Source: Isoetes taiwanensis
Lineage: Eukaryota > Streptophyta > Lycopodiopsida > Isoetales > Isoetaceae
DNA length: 64,000 nucleotides
Direction of reading: 5' to 3'
NCBI GenBank assembly: GCA_021234155.1
Contig: JAJEKV010000020.1
Coordinates: 17,603,018-17,667,017, forward strand
Part shown: one piece after another, positions 23,870 to 37,223 of the stretch
How positions within the stretch are numbered: the first letter of the stretch is position 1
How the letters are laid out: each line of letters opens with the position of its first letter
Notes under the pieces: generated by a model
What the model saw: the letters and a program-made list of their open reading frames with translations, nothing else
Database searches by the model: none
Told to the model about the DNA's origin: nothing
Program-made: the position numbers and the translations under genes

Positions 23870-25240
23870 ATGGCTCCAAAACAAAAATTTCCAGCAGAAC
23901 AAGAGCCATTAGAAGATATTGATGCAACAGATCATTGCAGAGAAAGGCCATTGAATTCAAGTTTTTCAACTAGCCTGCTTCAAAACATGCCATACCAATT
24001 TGAGTTGAATGTCCCTGTTCCTTTGCCTACTTTTGATTCCAGTATGAGTGCTAACAACTTCTTGAGAATATTTGAGGATTATTACAGGGATTATGGCTTC
24101 AAGAAGGGATGCAAGCTCTCAAAGTTCGAAAAATGTTTCAAAGAAGAAAGTGAAGCTGGTGCTTGGTTAACTTATGAAAAGTTAATGGGTACCACTTCAT
24201 GGGATGAACTTGTCAAGAAGTTTCTGGATAGATTTGGTAAGTTAGCTGCTCCCAAAGATTTGGTTAATGAGTTGCAAAGTTTTTCTATACATGCAGGGGA
24301 GAGTGTGAATCAGTACAAAGAAAGATTTAGCACATTTATGAGCAGGTGTCAAAGAGCACAGGTCACAATTCCCACACTTTTTTTAGTTACTGCTTTCATC
24401 AATGGTCTAGAAAGGAGACCAGATATCCAAAGGAAATTGCTCAAGATCCAAGCTGCTGAAGGATTCGATTCCATATACAAAGTCTTTGCCAAAACTACTG
24501 ATCTGACTCAAATGCTCTCTACTTTGCCTGATAAGCACCATATCTCTCACCATGGCCATGATCCTTTTTACCCTGATGCTAACTGATGCACATTATGATC
24601 ATCACCCTTCCATTCCAGTTTATGCCATACAGAAAGAAAAGAAGAAATCTAAAGAGGAGGAAGCTAGTTCTCAAGTTGCAAAGGTTAAATCAGACCTATC
24701 TAAGGTTACTGAGGCTTTAGCAGAATTAACCAAACAACTAGTTGAGCTCAAAACTGCAAGAACAGGTAAAACTTACCCTGAATGTGTTCATTGCAATAGG
24801 AATACTCATCCATCAGAAATCTGCTATTGGCAATTGTGTCCTAAATGCAATAGAAAAGGCCACTTTGGAAAAGAATGTCATGTTTGTTCTTTCTGCAAAG
24901 AAGTTGGTCATACTGATGTTAAGTGTGTTGTTAAAGAATACTTTGCCAAGCAGGAACAAGAAAATAGGTCAGAACCTAAGCCCCCTGTGAGATTTGCTGA
25001 ACCAAGTACTTCAATAAGGTTTATCCAGGCTACAGAAGTTCCCAAGACTGAAGAAGTTATGGCAGTGCAAACTAGAAGAATGAATGAAGTCAATACACAT
25101 GCTGAATCGAGTAGACATCCCACAGCCAGGTCTCCATCACCTACAATAGAATCACCTGCTCAAATGATAGCTCCACCTCCACAGCAAAAATATGGTAAGA
25201 AAGACCAAGACCTTGATGAAGTCGATATTTTACTCAAAAA
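23870..25240 (+). pseudogene. gag: Element C gag
   Basis: It starts with the ATG at 23870 (MAPKQKFPAEQEP). The gag domain is very close to B (RPDIQRKLLKIQAAEG). One extra A near 24582 ends the first frame at 24586; the rest continues in the frame of 24552-25613. All three zinc knuckles are present there (CVHCNRNTHPSEIC, CPKCNRKGHFGKEC, CSFCKEVGHTDVKC). Confidence 0.9.
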
Positions 25241-26780
25241 TTCTAAGGTGAGTGTGGATCTTTTCACCTTTGCTAAAGATTGCTTGACTCTGAGAAAAAG
25301 GGTGCTCCAAAGAACCGGTGGTGAGCAATTAAATGCTTGTATAAATTTCAGCGATGCCATCGATCTTGTTCTAGCCATGAGAATGAATGAAGACCCTGGG
25401 GCATTTACATGTTCAGCTGCTTTAGGAGGTTTTACCTTTTCAAATGTATTACTTGATGGGGGATCTCCCCTAAACATCATGCCATATCACATTATGAAGA
25501 AGTGTGGTTTCGAGGTGGACAAGAAAGCTTCTATATTATTAAGATCTTTTTATAATGCCAAAATTACCCCTATTGGTGTGGTGACTAAAGTGCCATTATC
25601 TAATAAGGCATAACTGTAAAGCTGCTAACTTTATTGTGGTGGCTTTTGAAGATATAGGAGATGAATCTGATATCTATGACCTACTTTTAGGGAGGAGATG
25701 GTTAGCTACTGTGGATGCTAGGCCAGTCTGGTCTCAACGGAGATGTACCATCTCCAATGGCTCTCAAACTGCTACTATTTACAACCAAGAAGGCTCCTAT
25801 GACTCCAAAGAAGAGGTAAACTTTATTAAAGAAATGCTAATTGAGGAGCCTTTGGGATCTTACAGGATAAAAAATACAAGACCAAGAAAATATGAAATGG
25901 TTCCTCTTATTATGGAGTGTGCCCTTCCCAGCAAACAAGGGCCAACAGGTTTCTTATGGTTTGATGGAGGTATCTCTAAAAAACTAAATGTTGCATCATC
26001 TGCTGCTATTTTGAAAGATTCTTCCCACAAACTCTTAGCTAAAGTAGGAAGAATTTTTCCTCAAGTCACTTCTAATGTAGCAGAATATAAAGCTTTGATT
26101 GCAGGTCTTCAGGAAGCCAAAGCTATGGATATTGCCAATATCCATATTTATGGTGATTCACAATTAATTTGCAGACAAGTTTCAGGAGATTATCAAACCA
26201 AAAATACAGATATGGAGCTTTTGAAGAATCAGGCAATGGGAGTACTCTCAAGTTTTGCTTCATGGAGGATCACTCATATCCCAAGAGAAAAAAAAATTTA
26301 GGCTGATGCCCTGTGTAGGGAAACTCTCATGTCACACTTGACTGAGGGGGCTATTCCTGAAGATGACCTTGATGACAATGAAGTAAAAGCACTCTGTCCT
26401 ATTTTGACCATTGATGCATCAGAAAAAAAAAAGATATTGAGGAGATTGTGATCACAAAAAATGGTACACCTAGAACTATGTGTGTTGGAGATCTGATTGA
26501 ATATCAAAACAGAGAGAGCATACAAATGTTTTTTGAAGAAAGGAAAAATGTATTTGCTTGGGACTATTCAGAACTATCAGGTATCAAAACTGAGGTATGC
26601 CAATTTGAAATTAAGATCAAGGAAGGTTGTAAACCTGTCTTTCAAAAATTAAGGAGAATTAATGCTTCACTTATGGGGTTAATAAAGGATGAATCGAATA
26701 AGATGTTAGATGCAGGTGTTATTATTGAAATCATTAACCCAGAATGGGTATCTTGCATTGTTCCTGTAGAGAAGAAAAGT
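25241..26780 (+). pseudogene. pol: Element C pol, B-like half: protease, RNase H-like, early RT
   Basis: Protease has LLDGGSPLNIM; a stop at 25611-25613 and small changes follow. The RNase H-like domain keeps FDGG, AEYKAL and GDSQL, but a TAG replaces a codon right before the last conserved acid (near 26299). An added base in an A run near 26425 shifts the frame. Early RT (INPEWVSCIVPVEKKSG) stops matching at 26780, where about 38 bases encoding the CIDYRDLNK motif are missing. B-specific words (GDLIEYQNRE, INASLMGLIKDE, KKSG) mark this half. Confidence 0.9.
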
Positions 26781-29182
26781 GGTAGCCACCATCAAGGATT
26801 GTTACCCTTTGCCTTTTCTAGAAGAGATCTTATATGCTGTAGCAGGTAAGGAAGTGTATTCATTTTTGGATGGATTCTCAGGATTCAATCAGATCAGCAT
26901 TAAGGAAGAAGACCAGCCAAAGACTTCTTTTATCACTCCCTGGGGTACATATGCTATGAAAAGAATGCCTTTTGGTTTGATGAATGCTCCAGCTACCTTC
27001 CAAAGGGCAATGGATGTTATTTTCAAATCAATGTCTGCTGAAGAGTTCAGGCCTGGTGTACTTAGATGACCTTTGCCTAGGCTCTCATCCATCTAATCAT
27101 GTGGAGCTACTTGCAAAAATTTGTTCTTTGTGCAGGAGTTCAGGAGTCAATCTAAATCCAAAGAAATGCATCTTTTTTGCATCAAAAGGACAACTCTTAA
27201 GGCATGAAGTATCCAGCCAAGGCATTCAAGTTGCTCAAGACAAGATTGAAGCCCTCAAAAAACTAGCACCTCCCAAGAATCTAAAACAGGTCAAAAGTTT
27301 TATTGGTATGACAAGTTTTCTCAGGATGTATATTCCTAATTTTGCTCATATTTTGAGCCCCATTTCTAGATTGACAAGGGTAGGTAAGTTTTCCAAGTCT
27401 GAAAGTAAGCGTATACCTATCACATGGACTTCAGAATGCCAAGAGGCTTTTGAACTAGATTTGAATATGCCATTTGAAGTTTATATTACTGTTACTAAAA
27501 AAGCTATAGGATTAGCCATTTTGCAGGATAAGCATACCATAGTGTTTGCAAGTAAACAATGGTCTGCTCTAGAGGAGAGATATACCAGAATAGAAAAGAG
27601 TGCTGCTGCGCTCATGTTTCTTATCAATAGGCAAGGACACTTGCTTCTGAAGAGTCAAGTCCAAGTCTACATGAAGCAAAACCCAATGGGTCTACTGTTT
27701 GGTAAAGCAACCAGTAAGCCAAAAATCCAAAGATGGGCTTGTAAGTTGCAAAGTTATGATATTTCTGTAAAAGAATTACATTTGGTACGAAGTCCTAGCC
27801 TTTATTTGCCTTATATATTTTTTGACCATGAAGATGAGTTGGATACTGCTGACACTTCACTTGCAGTAGCTCATGTAGAGGTAACTCCAGGAGATCAAGC
27901 TGATGGGGGATGGCAACAACCTATTAGAGACTTTTTACAACATGGGATCATCTCTTCAAGCCTCACTTCAAACCAAAAAAGGAGACTCAAGAATAAATGC
28001 AGACAATTCAAGATGATAGACAATGTCTTGTGCAAAGTCAACCGAGATGGAGTCTTGTTGAGGTGTGTGGATGAAAGTGAGTCTGCTCTAATCATCAGGG
28101 AAATGCACAAAGGTATTTGTGGAGGGCATTTTGCTGGTGATACTACAGCAAAAAAGATTCTCGGGTCTGGATACTATTGGCCTACTATTTTTAAAGATTG
28201 TTATGAGATTATAAAGACTTGTCATCAATGCAAAATCTTTAGCAAAAGAATTTTACTTCCAGCTGCCCTTAATCCCATCATATCTCCATGGCCCTTTCAG
28301 ATTTGGGGATTAGATTATATTGGCCCTATTAATCCTTCTTCTGCAGGTCAACATCAGCATATCATTGTGGCCACAGATTATTTTACTAAATGGGCAGAAG
28401 CTATACCTTTGAGGCAGGCTAATGCTGCCACAACTGCAAGATTTTTACATGAGTATGTTTGTTCCAGGTTTGGTATTCCTTTTCAGTTGCATTTTGATAG
28501 GGGCACGCCTTTTGTTAATGAAGTTATTGCTAACTTGTTGGACATCTTGAAGGTCAAGCATACCAAAAGCTCCTCATACTATCCCCAAGGTAATGGACAA
28601 GCTGAAGCTACTAACAAAGTGTTGAAAAATATCTTGCAGAAGACAATTGAGGTCAACAAGAGGGATTGGCATGTCAAAATAGTGGATGCACTTTGGGCTT
28701 ATAGAGTCACTATCAAAACAGCTACAAATCATACACCCTTCAATTTGGTTTATGGCATAGAGGCAGTCTTACCAGTGGAACTCGAGTTGCCTTCCCTGAG
28801 GTTAGCTCATAAACTATGCTTACCTTTTGAACATGCCTTGCAGGAAAGATTGGATGCCTTGCTGCACCTAGATGAATATAGGATGGAGGCTGAGAATACT
28901 AATTTGCTGAAAAAGGCCAAAGATCTGGCTGCATTCAAAGCTGCACATAGAATACAGGGCACTTTTAGGGAAGTCCTCAAGTGGAATAAATCAAAAGAAG
29001 ACTCAGCTGGCAAATTTGATAATATTTGGGAGGGACCCTTTGTGGTGCTGGAATCTGCAGGTACCAACTCATATTGGCTACAGGAGGTTGCCTCAGGAAT
29101 GTTGTTACCAAATCCTATTAATACCTTGCATTTGAAGAGGTATTGGGACCAGCATGCTTGCTTGTCTCTCTTTTTGCATTAG
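26781..29182 (+). pseudogene. pol: Element C pol, A/D-like half: RT, degenerate RNase H, integrase
   Basis: RT resumes (FLDGFSGFNQISIKEED, MSAEEF). About five extra bases near 27052 break the frame just before YLDDL. The frame to 29182 then carries the RT thumb, the non-acidic RNase H region (FEVYITVTKKAIG), and integrase with HHCC (MHKGICGGH, CHQCK) and DDE residues; the second Asp motif is HFDRGTPF instead of HSDRGTPF. In-frame losses remove about 17 residues before FEVYIT and a few near FREVLKWN. The linker (DTADTSLAVAHVE, GGWQQPIRDFLQHG) is of the A/D kind. Confidence 0.9.
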
Positions 29183-29957
29183 AAAAGTTTAAAAATCTAT
29201 GGTAGGATTAGTATAGTTAGACCTATTTAATTCTTTGAGCATATTACTTTGATAAGTTAACTTTATGATTGTAGGTTGAGCTGCCTTGAGGACAGTATGG
29301 ATGATCTCAAGTAAAGGAATGATTACTAATGCTTTACCAAGTGCCATATGCAGGAGCATCCTTTTTTCCATCTTTATTCACCTGCAATAAGTGGTCCTAC
29401 TATTCATCTAGACTTCTTACTCTTGTCTTCATTCCCATAAAAGCACTCTGCAAATCAGCTTTTCCACCAAAGCAGAGTTGCAAGTTTTTGAGATTAACTA
29501 GTTTGTTTGTTTCCATGACAGGTGCATCCTTTTTCCATTTTCATTCACCTGCCATAAGTAGTCCTGCCACTCATCTAAACTCCTTATTCTTGTTTTTCAT
29601 TCCCTAAAAGAAAGCACTCTGCAATTCAGCTTCACCATCATAGCAGAGCTGCTCTTGAAAAGTTCAAGGAAGCACACATTCTTTTGTTTTGGCGAGACCT
29701 CAACAGTTTCACATCTACTTCACCCTCACACACCTCATCCCCATCATTATCCTATCATATTCATACTCATTTTCATTCTTTTTCACTCATCATATTCCAC
29801 TCACATCCTTCCTCCATCATATTTACTCCTATTCCATCAACACTTGCACACTACCACTACATCCTCTCTCCATCATAATTCTCACTCAAGCACCTTGGTA
29901 CAAGATTGAAGACACTTTATGGCTGAGGGGACCAGCCATTCTTTTGTTTTGGCGAGA
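29183..29957 (+). other. Element C 3' noncoding tail
   Basis: It has the same plan as in A: two related segments with CACTCTGCAA and AGCAGAG landmarks, then TTTTGTTTTGGCGAGA at about 29683 and again just before the LTR (ending 29957). Confidence 0.7.
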
Positions 29958-31903
29958 TGTTGCCCCCAAAGGGCAACATGCTAATTGTGTTCTATGCCTT
30001 CAAGTCAGGTTAAGTCATTTCTGAAGACTAGGTCAAAAGATTGGAAGAGCTTGGTATCAACATTGGTATGGAGGTCAAAAGATGCTAACTTTCTAGGTCA
30101 ACAAGTACTCAAGCCAAAAGTTCACAAGAGGTACTCTATTTGGAATCAAATGCTTAGTTAAAGAATATGCTCTAGAAGAATCTGGGTTATGAAGTTTGGA
30201 AGACATAGTTTGAAGATTGGAAGTTATGAGTTTGGAAGACCCCATGGTGTATAGTTCTAATCTTTCCCTTTGCTCCACCCCACTACTCCCATTTTAATCT
30301 TTTTGGCTCAATATTGTTTTCATATCCATTGTTCATTCCCTTGCCATTATTGCTTTACCATAATTGCCATCTCCCTCAAATTCCCTATCGATTTCTTCAA
30401 TGTGCCATTATCTTGCCTATTTCAAAACCAACTTAAGCCTTTGCCTCAAAAAATATCATTTCTTTTTCCTTATTTTTCCTTGCCACCCTAATGGTCCCTC
30501 ATAATTTCTTTTACCTTCATTCTTATTCCATCATATCTTCAGTGGTATATTCCCAATTTTGCGAAAAGATGCTTCAAAGATTCCCTATCTTCTTGCACGT
30601 GTGGGCAATCATTCCTATGGTCATTGGGCTACAATTTTCTTTAAGTATTTTATGGGTACAAGCCTTTGAACCATTGGCCAAGCTTTCAAAAATGGCCGAA
30701 TACAACATATACAGGGTATATTCCTAGAAAAAATACGAAACCGTACCGCACGAATTATGCAAAAAATACAGCTGAAGAACCCTAGAACTGGAAATCCGGC
30801 TCGAATCATGCCTTCCCGCGCTCCATTCTCTCTGAGACCACCCTATTCTTGGATTCTGGAACTTAAGCAATAGAATAAGCCTAAATTTACTACCTAAAAT
30901 CACTGAAACCAAGATTTGAAACTATATACAGGGGAAACACAACCTCGACATTTTTCGAAGGCCCAGACGCATCAAACCTCGACATTGATACATGCTGAGC
31001 ATGATCTGAAGACGTTCTTGAAGTATCTGAGTGTTCCACAGTCTGATCTGAGAAAATTGGACTGATATTCTTGATTTGATACTATTTATTGACCTTCTAA
31101 GCTATTCTGATGATTGATCTATGTTCCTAAGACTCTTATTTACCTTGTATTACCTTCATATCAATGAAAATTGACTGCCAAGTATTCAAAAAGTTGACTG
31201 TCATGATCCTTTAGTATTTTTGCATCACAAACATTTCTACAGTGAAGAATTCCTTCATTTTTTCCTGCATATGACCATCTGCACTTTCTCTCCCATCTTA
31301 TTTGCACCTGTGTGCACAAAAATTTCAAAATAATCCCATTCCAAACTCAAGTTACCATTTTTTGCATTCTGTCTGGTACAAGTTTAGACTGATATCCACA
31401 AAACAGTGCAAAAAAAAATAGTTTTAGTGATTCAAATCATGATTTGACAGCATGCACCTTAGCTTTGAGATCTATATTGCATCTTAGTTTTGGAATTTCT
31501 TCAAAATTCAACCTACAACTCAAGTTATAAAACTCTGAGCTCTGTTTGTAGTTTTGACTGATATTGACCAAAATTTGACCCAACTTTGAGATCGAATATC
31601 TCACAAATTAAAACTCAAACTTGGTCAAGATTTTCACCCTTGCTTGCCTACAACTTTTCTGAACAAGTCACAGTCATCTGACCTTGAAAATCAATCTGCC
31701 TATGAGATCTGCATCGATTTGAGTAAGAGGTCCATATTCCAGAATTGGGAAAGGTATGAGAACTCTGTAACTGAGCTTTTTCTTTGAGAAATTCTTGTGT
31801 AGATTGATCACCTTAAGTGATCTGGAGGTTCTAACCCCAACTTGAGTGAAAACTCAAGTTGGCTTTTTGTGTTTGACTCTCTAAGCCAGGTTGGGGGTCA
31901 ACA
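29958..31903 (+). repeat. Element C 3' LTR (1946 bp)
   Basis: Direct repeat of 21884-23828, from TGTTGCCCCC to GGTCAACA, followed by the CATTG duplication. Confidence 0.95.
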
Positions 31904-32211
31904 CATTGGTTTCTTGACATGAGATATTTTGAGGATGCGATTTTGTAAAGTCACACCTTAGGGCACAAATCTAGAATAAACATGGAAGATATAATATAAT
32001 TGATGCTATTTATTCTAGTACAATCTCAGATAATGAACAACAATTTTTTTGTGAACAAAGTGGTCCAAGAGCTGCTCGTGTTTCAAAACTCAACTTGAAA
32101 AGGACTAACATAAGGATATTATTAATTTTTGAATGAACTATAGACCAGTAATGGGCAGGTACAGATATCGTTTTTTATTTTTTTTTACCATGCCTTTTGC
32201 TCTTTCCATGA
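31904..32211. other. Host sequence between C and D, no gene seen
   Basis: It begins with the CATTG copy and ends with CATGA (32207-32211), the left target duplication of D. It is AT-rich and not recognised. Confidence 0.6.
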
Positions 32212-34100
32212 TGTTGACCCTCAACATGGCTTCAAAGGTCAACCACAATGAGCCAACTTGAGTTGGGACCCAAGTTGGGGTTAGAACCTCCAGATCACTT
32301 AAGGTGATCAGTCTGTGCAAGATAAATCTAATTAAGAATCCAAAAACTCAAAGTTTCATACCTTTCCCATTTCTAGAAAATGGGACCTTGATTCAAATTG
32401 GTACAGCAGTCGATAATGAATTGGATGTTTAGGTCAGAGGCTTTAAACTGACACAAAAAAGTTATAGGAATCCAATGGTGTAATCCCTGACCAAGTCAGA
32501 TCATAATCTTGAGAGATATTCAAGCTTAAAGTGTGGTCAAAAATTGGTCAATAGCAGTCAAACTGGAAAACAGTGATCAGAAAAAAGGATCTGGAGTTTC
32601 TGATCACTTTTTTGAGAATTTTCAAAGCCAATGTGTCATAATGGTAGTAAAGAGTGGGGGCATGAAGTCAGATTTCCATTTGGATGCTCAGAGGTATTTC
32701 TGCACTCGGATTTGGCAAAATACAGTCAAGAACAGTCAAAACAGAATGCAAGATTTTCTAACTTGAGTTGTGAATGGTATTTTTTGGTTTTCTCAAAGCA
32801 TATAGGTCTCAGATATATCAAGAATAGATGGCAACTGGATCAAAAGCAATTTGGAGCATAGGGGGATTTACTGTAGGATTTTTTGAAAGACAAAATTGTT
32901 AAGAATCATATCAGAGACAACTTCTTCAACTTGGCAATAAACTTTCATTGATGTGGAGGTAAATATATCACAATAGTAATAAATAAAAGTGTTTCATCAC
33001 TTCAAATGCTGGAGAATATCAATCACAGGTCATAAAATAATTTTAGAAGATAATATCAATCAAATCTTTGTAAATCTGATCGAGGAGTGCTCAGGGACTT
33101 CAAGAATCCTTCAAATCATGCTTAGCATTGGTCAATGTCGGATTTGAGCGCTTCTGGGCCTTCAGAAAAGTATTCTTGTCGAATCCCCTGTATATAGCTT
33201 AGTTTTCAAATGATTTCTCAATATTAGCCTTAATTTGTGGGTTCATTTGATTCTTAGAGGGCGGGAGGATAAGAATAAGTAGGTTGCGAGGTCAATGGAG
33301 CCAAATCCGGCATGATTCGATCTGGAAACTCAGTTTTAGGGTTCTTGACCGTATTTTTCATGAAAATGGCGCGATACGATTCCGTATTTTTGAAGGTATA
33401 TCCCCAAAATATGCTGTATTTTGGCATTTTAGAAATTCTCGAGCATGGTTTTGAAGACCTTTCTAAAAATAATCAAGGAATCTTTGAAGCCTTTTGAGAC
33501 CATGGGAATTTTACACACTTAGGAGGGAATCATAGAATATTCTAGGGCATCTTTAGGCCTTAAGGTAGGGATATACCATGGGGACACGTGTATGCATGAG
33601 AGCTCATAGGAAAAGGGAAAAATGAACCATGGGGAAATGGAAGAAGGATAAAAAATGGGGTTAAGGATATTAAGGAATAATGATAAAGCCAACAATGGTA
33701 TTTTATGGCCATGAAAATGTGGACTTCAATGGGTAAACAAAGGTTAAATGGAAATGAGGTATGAGTATGGAAATGGGGAGAGAAGAAGGCAAGATTTGGT
33801 GCCATGTATACAGGGGTCTTCCAAGCTTTTTTAACTTCCAAACTTCAAAAAATGCCTTCCAAACTTCATAACCCAGATTTTTCTAGGGGATATTCTTGAC
33901 TAAGCATTTGATCTCAAATAAAATACCTCTTGTGAACTTTTAACTTGAGCACTTGTTGACCTAGAAAGTAAGCATCCTTTTAACCTCCACATCAATGTTG
34001 ACTACCAAGCTATTCCAAACTTTGACCTAGTCTTCCAAAGTGACTTAACCTAGCTTGAATGCATAGACCACAATTAGCATGTTGCCCTTTGGAGGCAACA
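32212..34100 (-). repeat. Element D 3' LTR
   Basis: On the minus strand it runs from TGTTGCCTCC (34100) to GGTCAACA (32212). It has about 20 bases near 32450 that the 5' LTR lacks. The structured block is at about 32252-32312. Confidence 0.95.
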
Positions 34101-34900
34101 TCTCGCCAAAACAAGAAAATGGCTGGTCCCCTCAGCCATATAATGTCAAAAGTGAATACATAGAGGGGTCTTCAACTTTGTACCAAGGTGTCTAAGTGAG
34201 AACATGATAGAGTGAGAGTGTAAAGTGCAAGTGTTGATGGAAGGAGTATGAATGTGGTGATAGGATGATGTGAATGGAATATGGTGAGTGGAAAAAGGTG
34301 AGAATGAGTGTGAATATGATAGGGTGGTGATGGGGATGGAGTGTATGGAGTGTATGAGGACGAGGTGAATGTGCAAGTGTTGAGATCTCGCCAAAACAAG
34401 AAAATGTGTGTTTCCTCCTTGATTTTCAAAAATTGAAACTCTGCTATGGTGGTGAAGCTGAATTGCATAGTGCTTTCTTCTTTTGGGAATGAAAACAAGA
34501 ATGAGGAGTCTAAATGGATAGCAGGACTACTTAGGACAGATGAATAAAAATGGAGAAAGGATGCACCTGTCATGGAAACACACAATTAGTTAATCTCAAA
34601 TCCTTGCAACTCTGCTACGATGGTGAAGCTGAAGTGCAGAGTGCTTTTATGGGAATGAAAACAAGAGTAAGAAGTCTAAATGGGCAGCAGGACCACTTAT
34701 GACAGATGAATAGAGATGGAAAAAGGATGCTCCTGCATATGACACTTGGTAAAACATTAGTAATCATTCTCTTCTTATGATCACTTATACTGTCCTCTGG
34801 TCAGCCCAACCTACAAACATAAAACTAACTTATCAAAGTAATGTGCTCAAAAGTCAGATTGATCTAACTACTCTAAACCTACTATAGATCTTTGAACTTT
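34101..34900 (-). other. Element D 3' noncoding tail
   Basis: The LTR-proximal motif (minus TTTTCTTGTTTTGGCGAGA) occurs at 34101-34119 and again at about 34386-34405. The CTCTGCTA and GCACTCTGCA-type repeat segments lie to the right. No gene. Confidence 0.7.
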
Positions 34901-35343
34901 TTAGTGTAAAAAGAGGGACAAGCAAGCATGCTGGTCCCAATACCTTTTCAAGTGCAGGATGTTGATAGGATTTGGTAACAGCATTCCTGAGGCAACCTCT
35001 TGTAGCCAATAAGAGTTGGTACCTGCAGATTCTATCACTACAAAGGGTCCTTCACAAATATTATCAAATTTGCCAGCTGAATCTTCCTTTGACTTATTCC
35101 ACTTGAGGACAAGCTCTCCCTTCCTAAAAGTACCCTGTATTCTATGTAAATATAATTTATGAGCCAATCTCAAAGAAGGCAACTCGAGTTCTACTGGTAA
35201 AACTGCCTCTATGCCATAAACCAAATTGAAAGGTGTGTGATTTGTAGCTGTTTTGATAGTGACTCTATAAGCCCAAAGTGCATCCACTATTTTGACATGC
35301 CAATCCCTCTTGTTGACCTCAACTGTCTTCTGCAGAATATTCT
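34901..35343 (-). pseudogene. pol: Element D integrase, C-terminal part
   Basis: It continues the integrase of 37224-38254 across the solo LTR: ILQKTVEVNKRDWHVKIVDA, NLVYGIEAVLPVELELPS, then a jump from LAHKLYL to HRIQGTF that skips roughly 45 residues present in C, then WEGPFVV-equivalent CEGPFVV and the RYWDQH end. Confidence 0.9.
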
Positions 35344-37223
35344 TGTTGACCCTAAACCTGGCTAAAAGGTCAACCACAAGGAACCAATTCAAGTTTTCAC
35401 TCAAATTGGGGTTAGAACCTCCAGATCACTTGAGGTGATCAGTCAATGCAAGGAAATCCCAAAAACAAGTTCAAAAAGTTCGAGTTCTATACCTTTCCCA
35501 TTTCCAAAAAATAGTACCTTTGCCAAAACAAATGTGGTGTCGAGATGCAGATCAATTTTTTAAGTCAGATGCAATAGACTTGGTCAAAAAAGTGGTAGTT
35601 AACCAACAGTAAAACCTCTGACCAAGTCAGAGACTTAATCTGTGAGTTATTCAAGCTCAAAGTGGGGTCAAATTTTGGTCAATAGAGGTCAAATGTAGAA
35701 AACAGTGATCAGAAATTGAGGTTTGGAGTTGCCAATCATCTTTTTGAGAAATTCCAAAGTAGATAGGTTGCAATGATGCTAGGGAAAAGGGGCAATCAAT
35801 CAAATCTTCATTTGGATGTGTAAAAGTATTTTTTGTGGCTAGATTTGGCAAAATACAGTCAAAACTGTCCACACCCGAGAGCAATTTTTTTGAATTTGAG
35901 CTATACTTGGTATTTTTGAATGATTCCAACTCCTTTGGACTGCACAGGCTCTAAGGATAGATGGCAAGTGGTCCAAAGGAATAGAAAAACACACTAGAAT
36001 TTTCTGTAGAATATTTTGTAGCAAGAATTGTAGAATAATATATCAGAGATGGATTTGACAACTTGGCAATTGATTTGAATTGATATGGAGGTAAATATAT
36101 CATGATAACAGAATATAAGGATGCTTCATAGCTTTAAATCACAGGAAAATAATCTTCTCAAGTCAATAATTTTTGAAGGTAATGTCAACCAGATCTTGTG
36201 AATCCAGTTGAGGAGAGCTCAAGAACTTCAAGGATCGTCCAGATCTTGCTCAGCAATGATCAATGTAGGATCTGAATACTTCTGGGCCTTCAAATTTTTC
36301 TCTGTCTTCGTTTCCCATGTATATAGATTTAGATTTTAACGGTTCCGGCATCTTAGAGCTTAAATTTAGGCTTGATTGGATGCTTAGGGGCGGGAATACG
36401 GAAGTAGGTAGTTTTCAGAGTCCAAGGCTTCCATTCCGGCGTGATTCGAGCAGTTTTCCAATTTTAGGGTTCTTCACTGTATTTTTCCGAATTTTGCGAT
36501 CACGGTGGGCGTATTTTTGGGAGTATAAACCGGGAATATGTCAGATTTAGCCATTTAGAAATGTTAGGCCATGGTTTCAAAGGATGCCTTATAAAATAAT
36601 TAGATAGATAGATCAATTGAGGAGATGGCAACCCTAATTTCTGAGGAATATGCTAGGCTTAGATACCATGCATTGGGATATTCCATGGGTAGCATGAATA
36701 TTTAAGGCACAATGGTGGACAAAGCAAAGTGGTCATAAAATTCCAAGCTAGAAATGGGCTAGGGGTATTTATGAAGGTGTGATAAGAGTGGGAAAAGGGA
36801 TATGAAATAAGGAGGCAAAAAGAATTAAGCAATCAAGGTGTGATTTGGCAAAAAAATGAACAAGGGAAAATATAAGCATAAGGGGAATATGACTAGGGAA
36901 ATGGGGGTAAGAATATGGATAAAAATGACTAGGAGGTGGAATCTAATGCCATGGGATCTTCCAAACTTTTAACTTCCAATCTTCAAAAATTGTCTTCCAA
37001 ACTTCATAACCCAGAATCTTCTAGAGCATATTCTTGACTAAGCACTTTGACCTTAAATAAAGTACCTCATGTGAGTTTTGAACCTTGAGCACATTGTTGT
37101 CTTGTAAAATGAACATCCTTTGACCTTCATATCAATGTTGACTACCAAGTCCTCTTTTGACTTAGCCTTCCTAACTTCAACAAATAAACCATTCAATTAG
37201 TATGTTGCCCTTTGGGGGCAACA
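35344..37223 (-). repeat. Solo LTR nested in the integrase of D
   Basis: A single 1880-bp LTR (TGTTGCCCCC at 37223 to GGGTCAACA at 35344 on the minus strand) is flanked by ATTCT at 35339-35343 and 37224-37228. No internal sequence is attached, so it is the product of LTR-LTR recombination. Its 3' end reads like the A family. Confidence 0.95.

Larger units (their letters stand above)
21884..31903 (+). mobile_element. Element C: complete but decayed Tat-like Ty3/gypsy element, mosaic
   Basis: It is bounded by CATTG target duplications at 21879-21883 and 31904-31908. The LTRs are 1945 and 1946 bp and differ at roughly 1-2% of positions by eye. The coding region has at least six breaks. LTR, gag, protease, RNase H-like and early RT resemble B; from about 26850 on the proteins resemble A and D. 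It cannot be autonomous. Confidence 0.95.
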
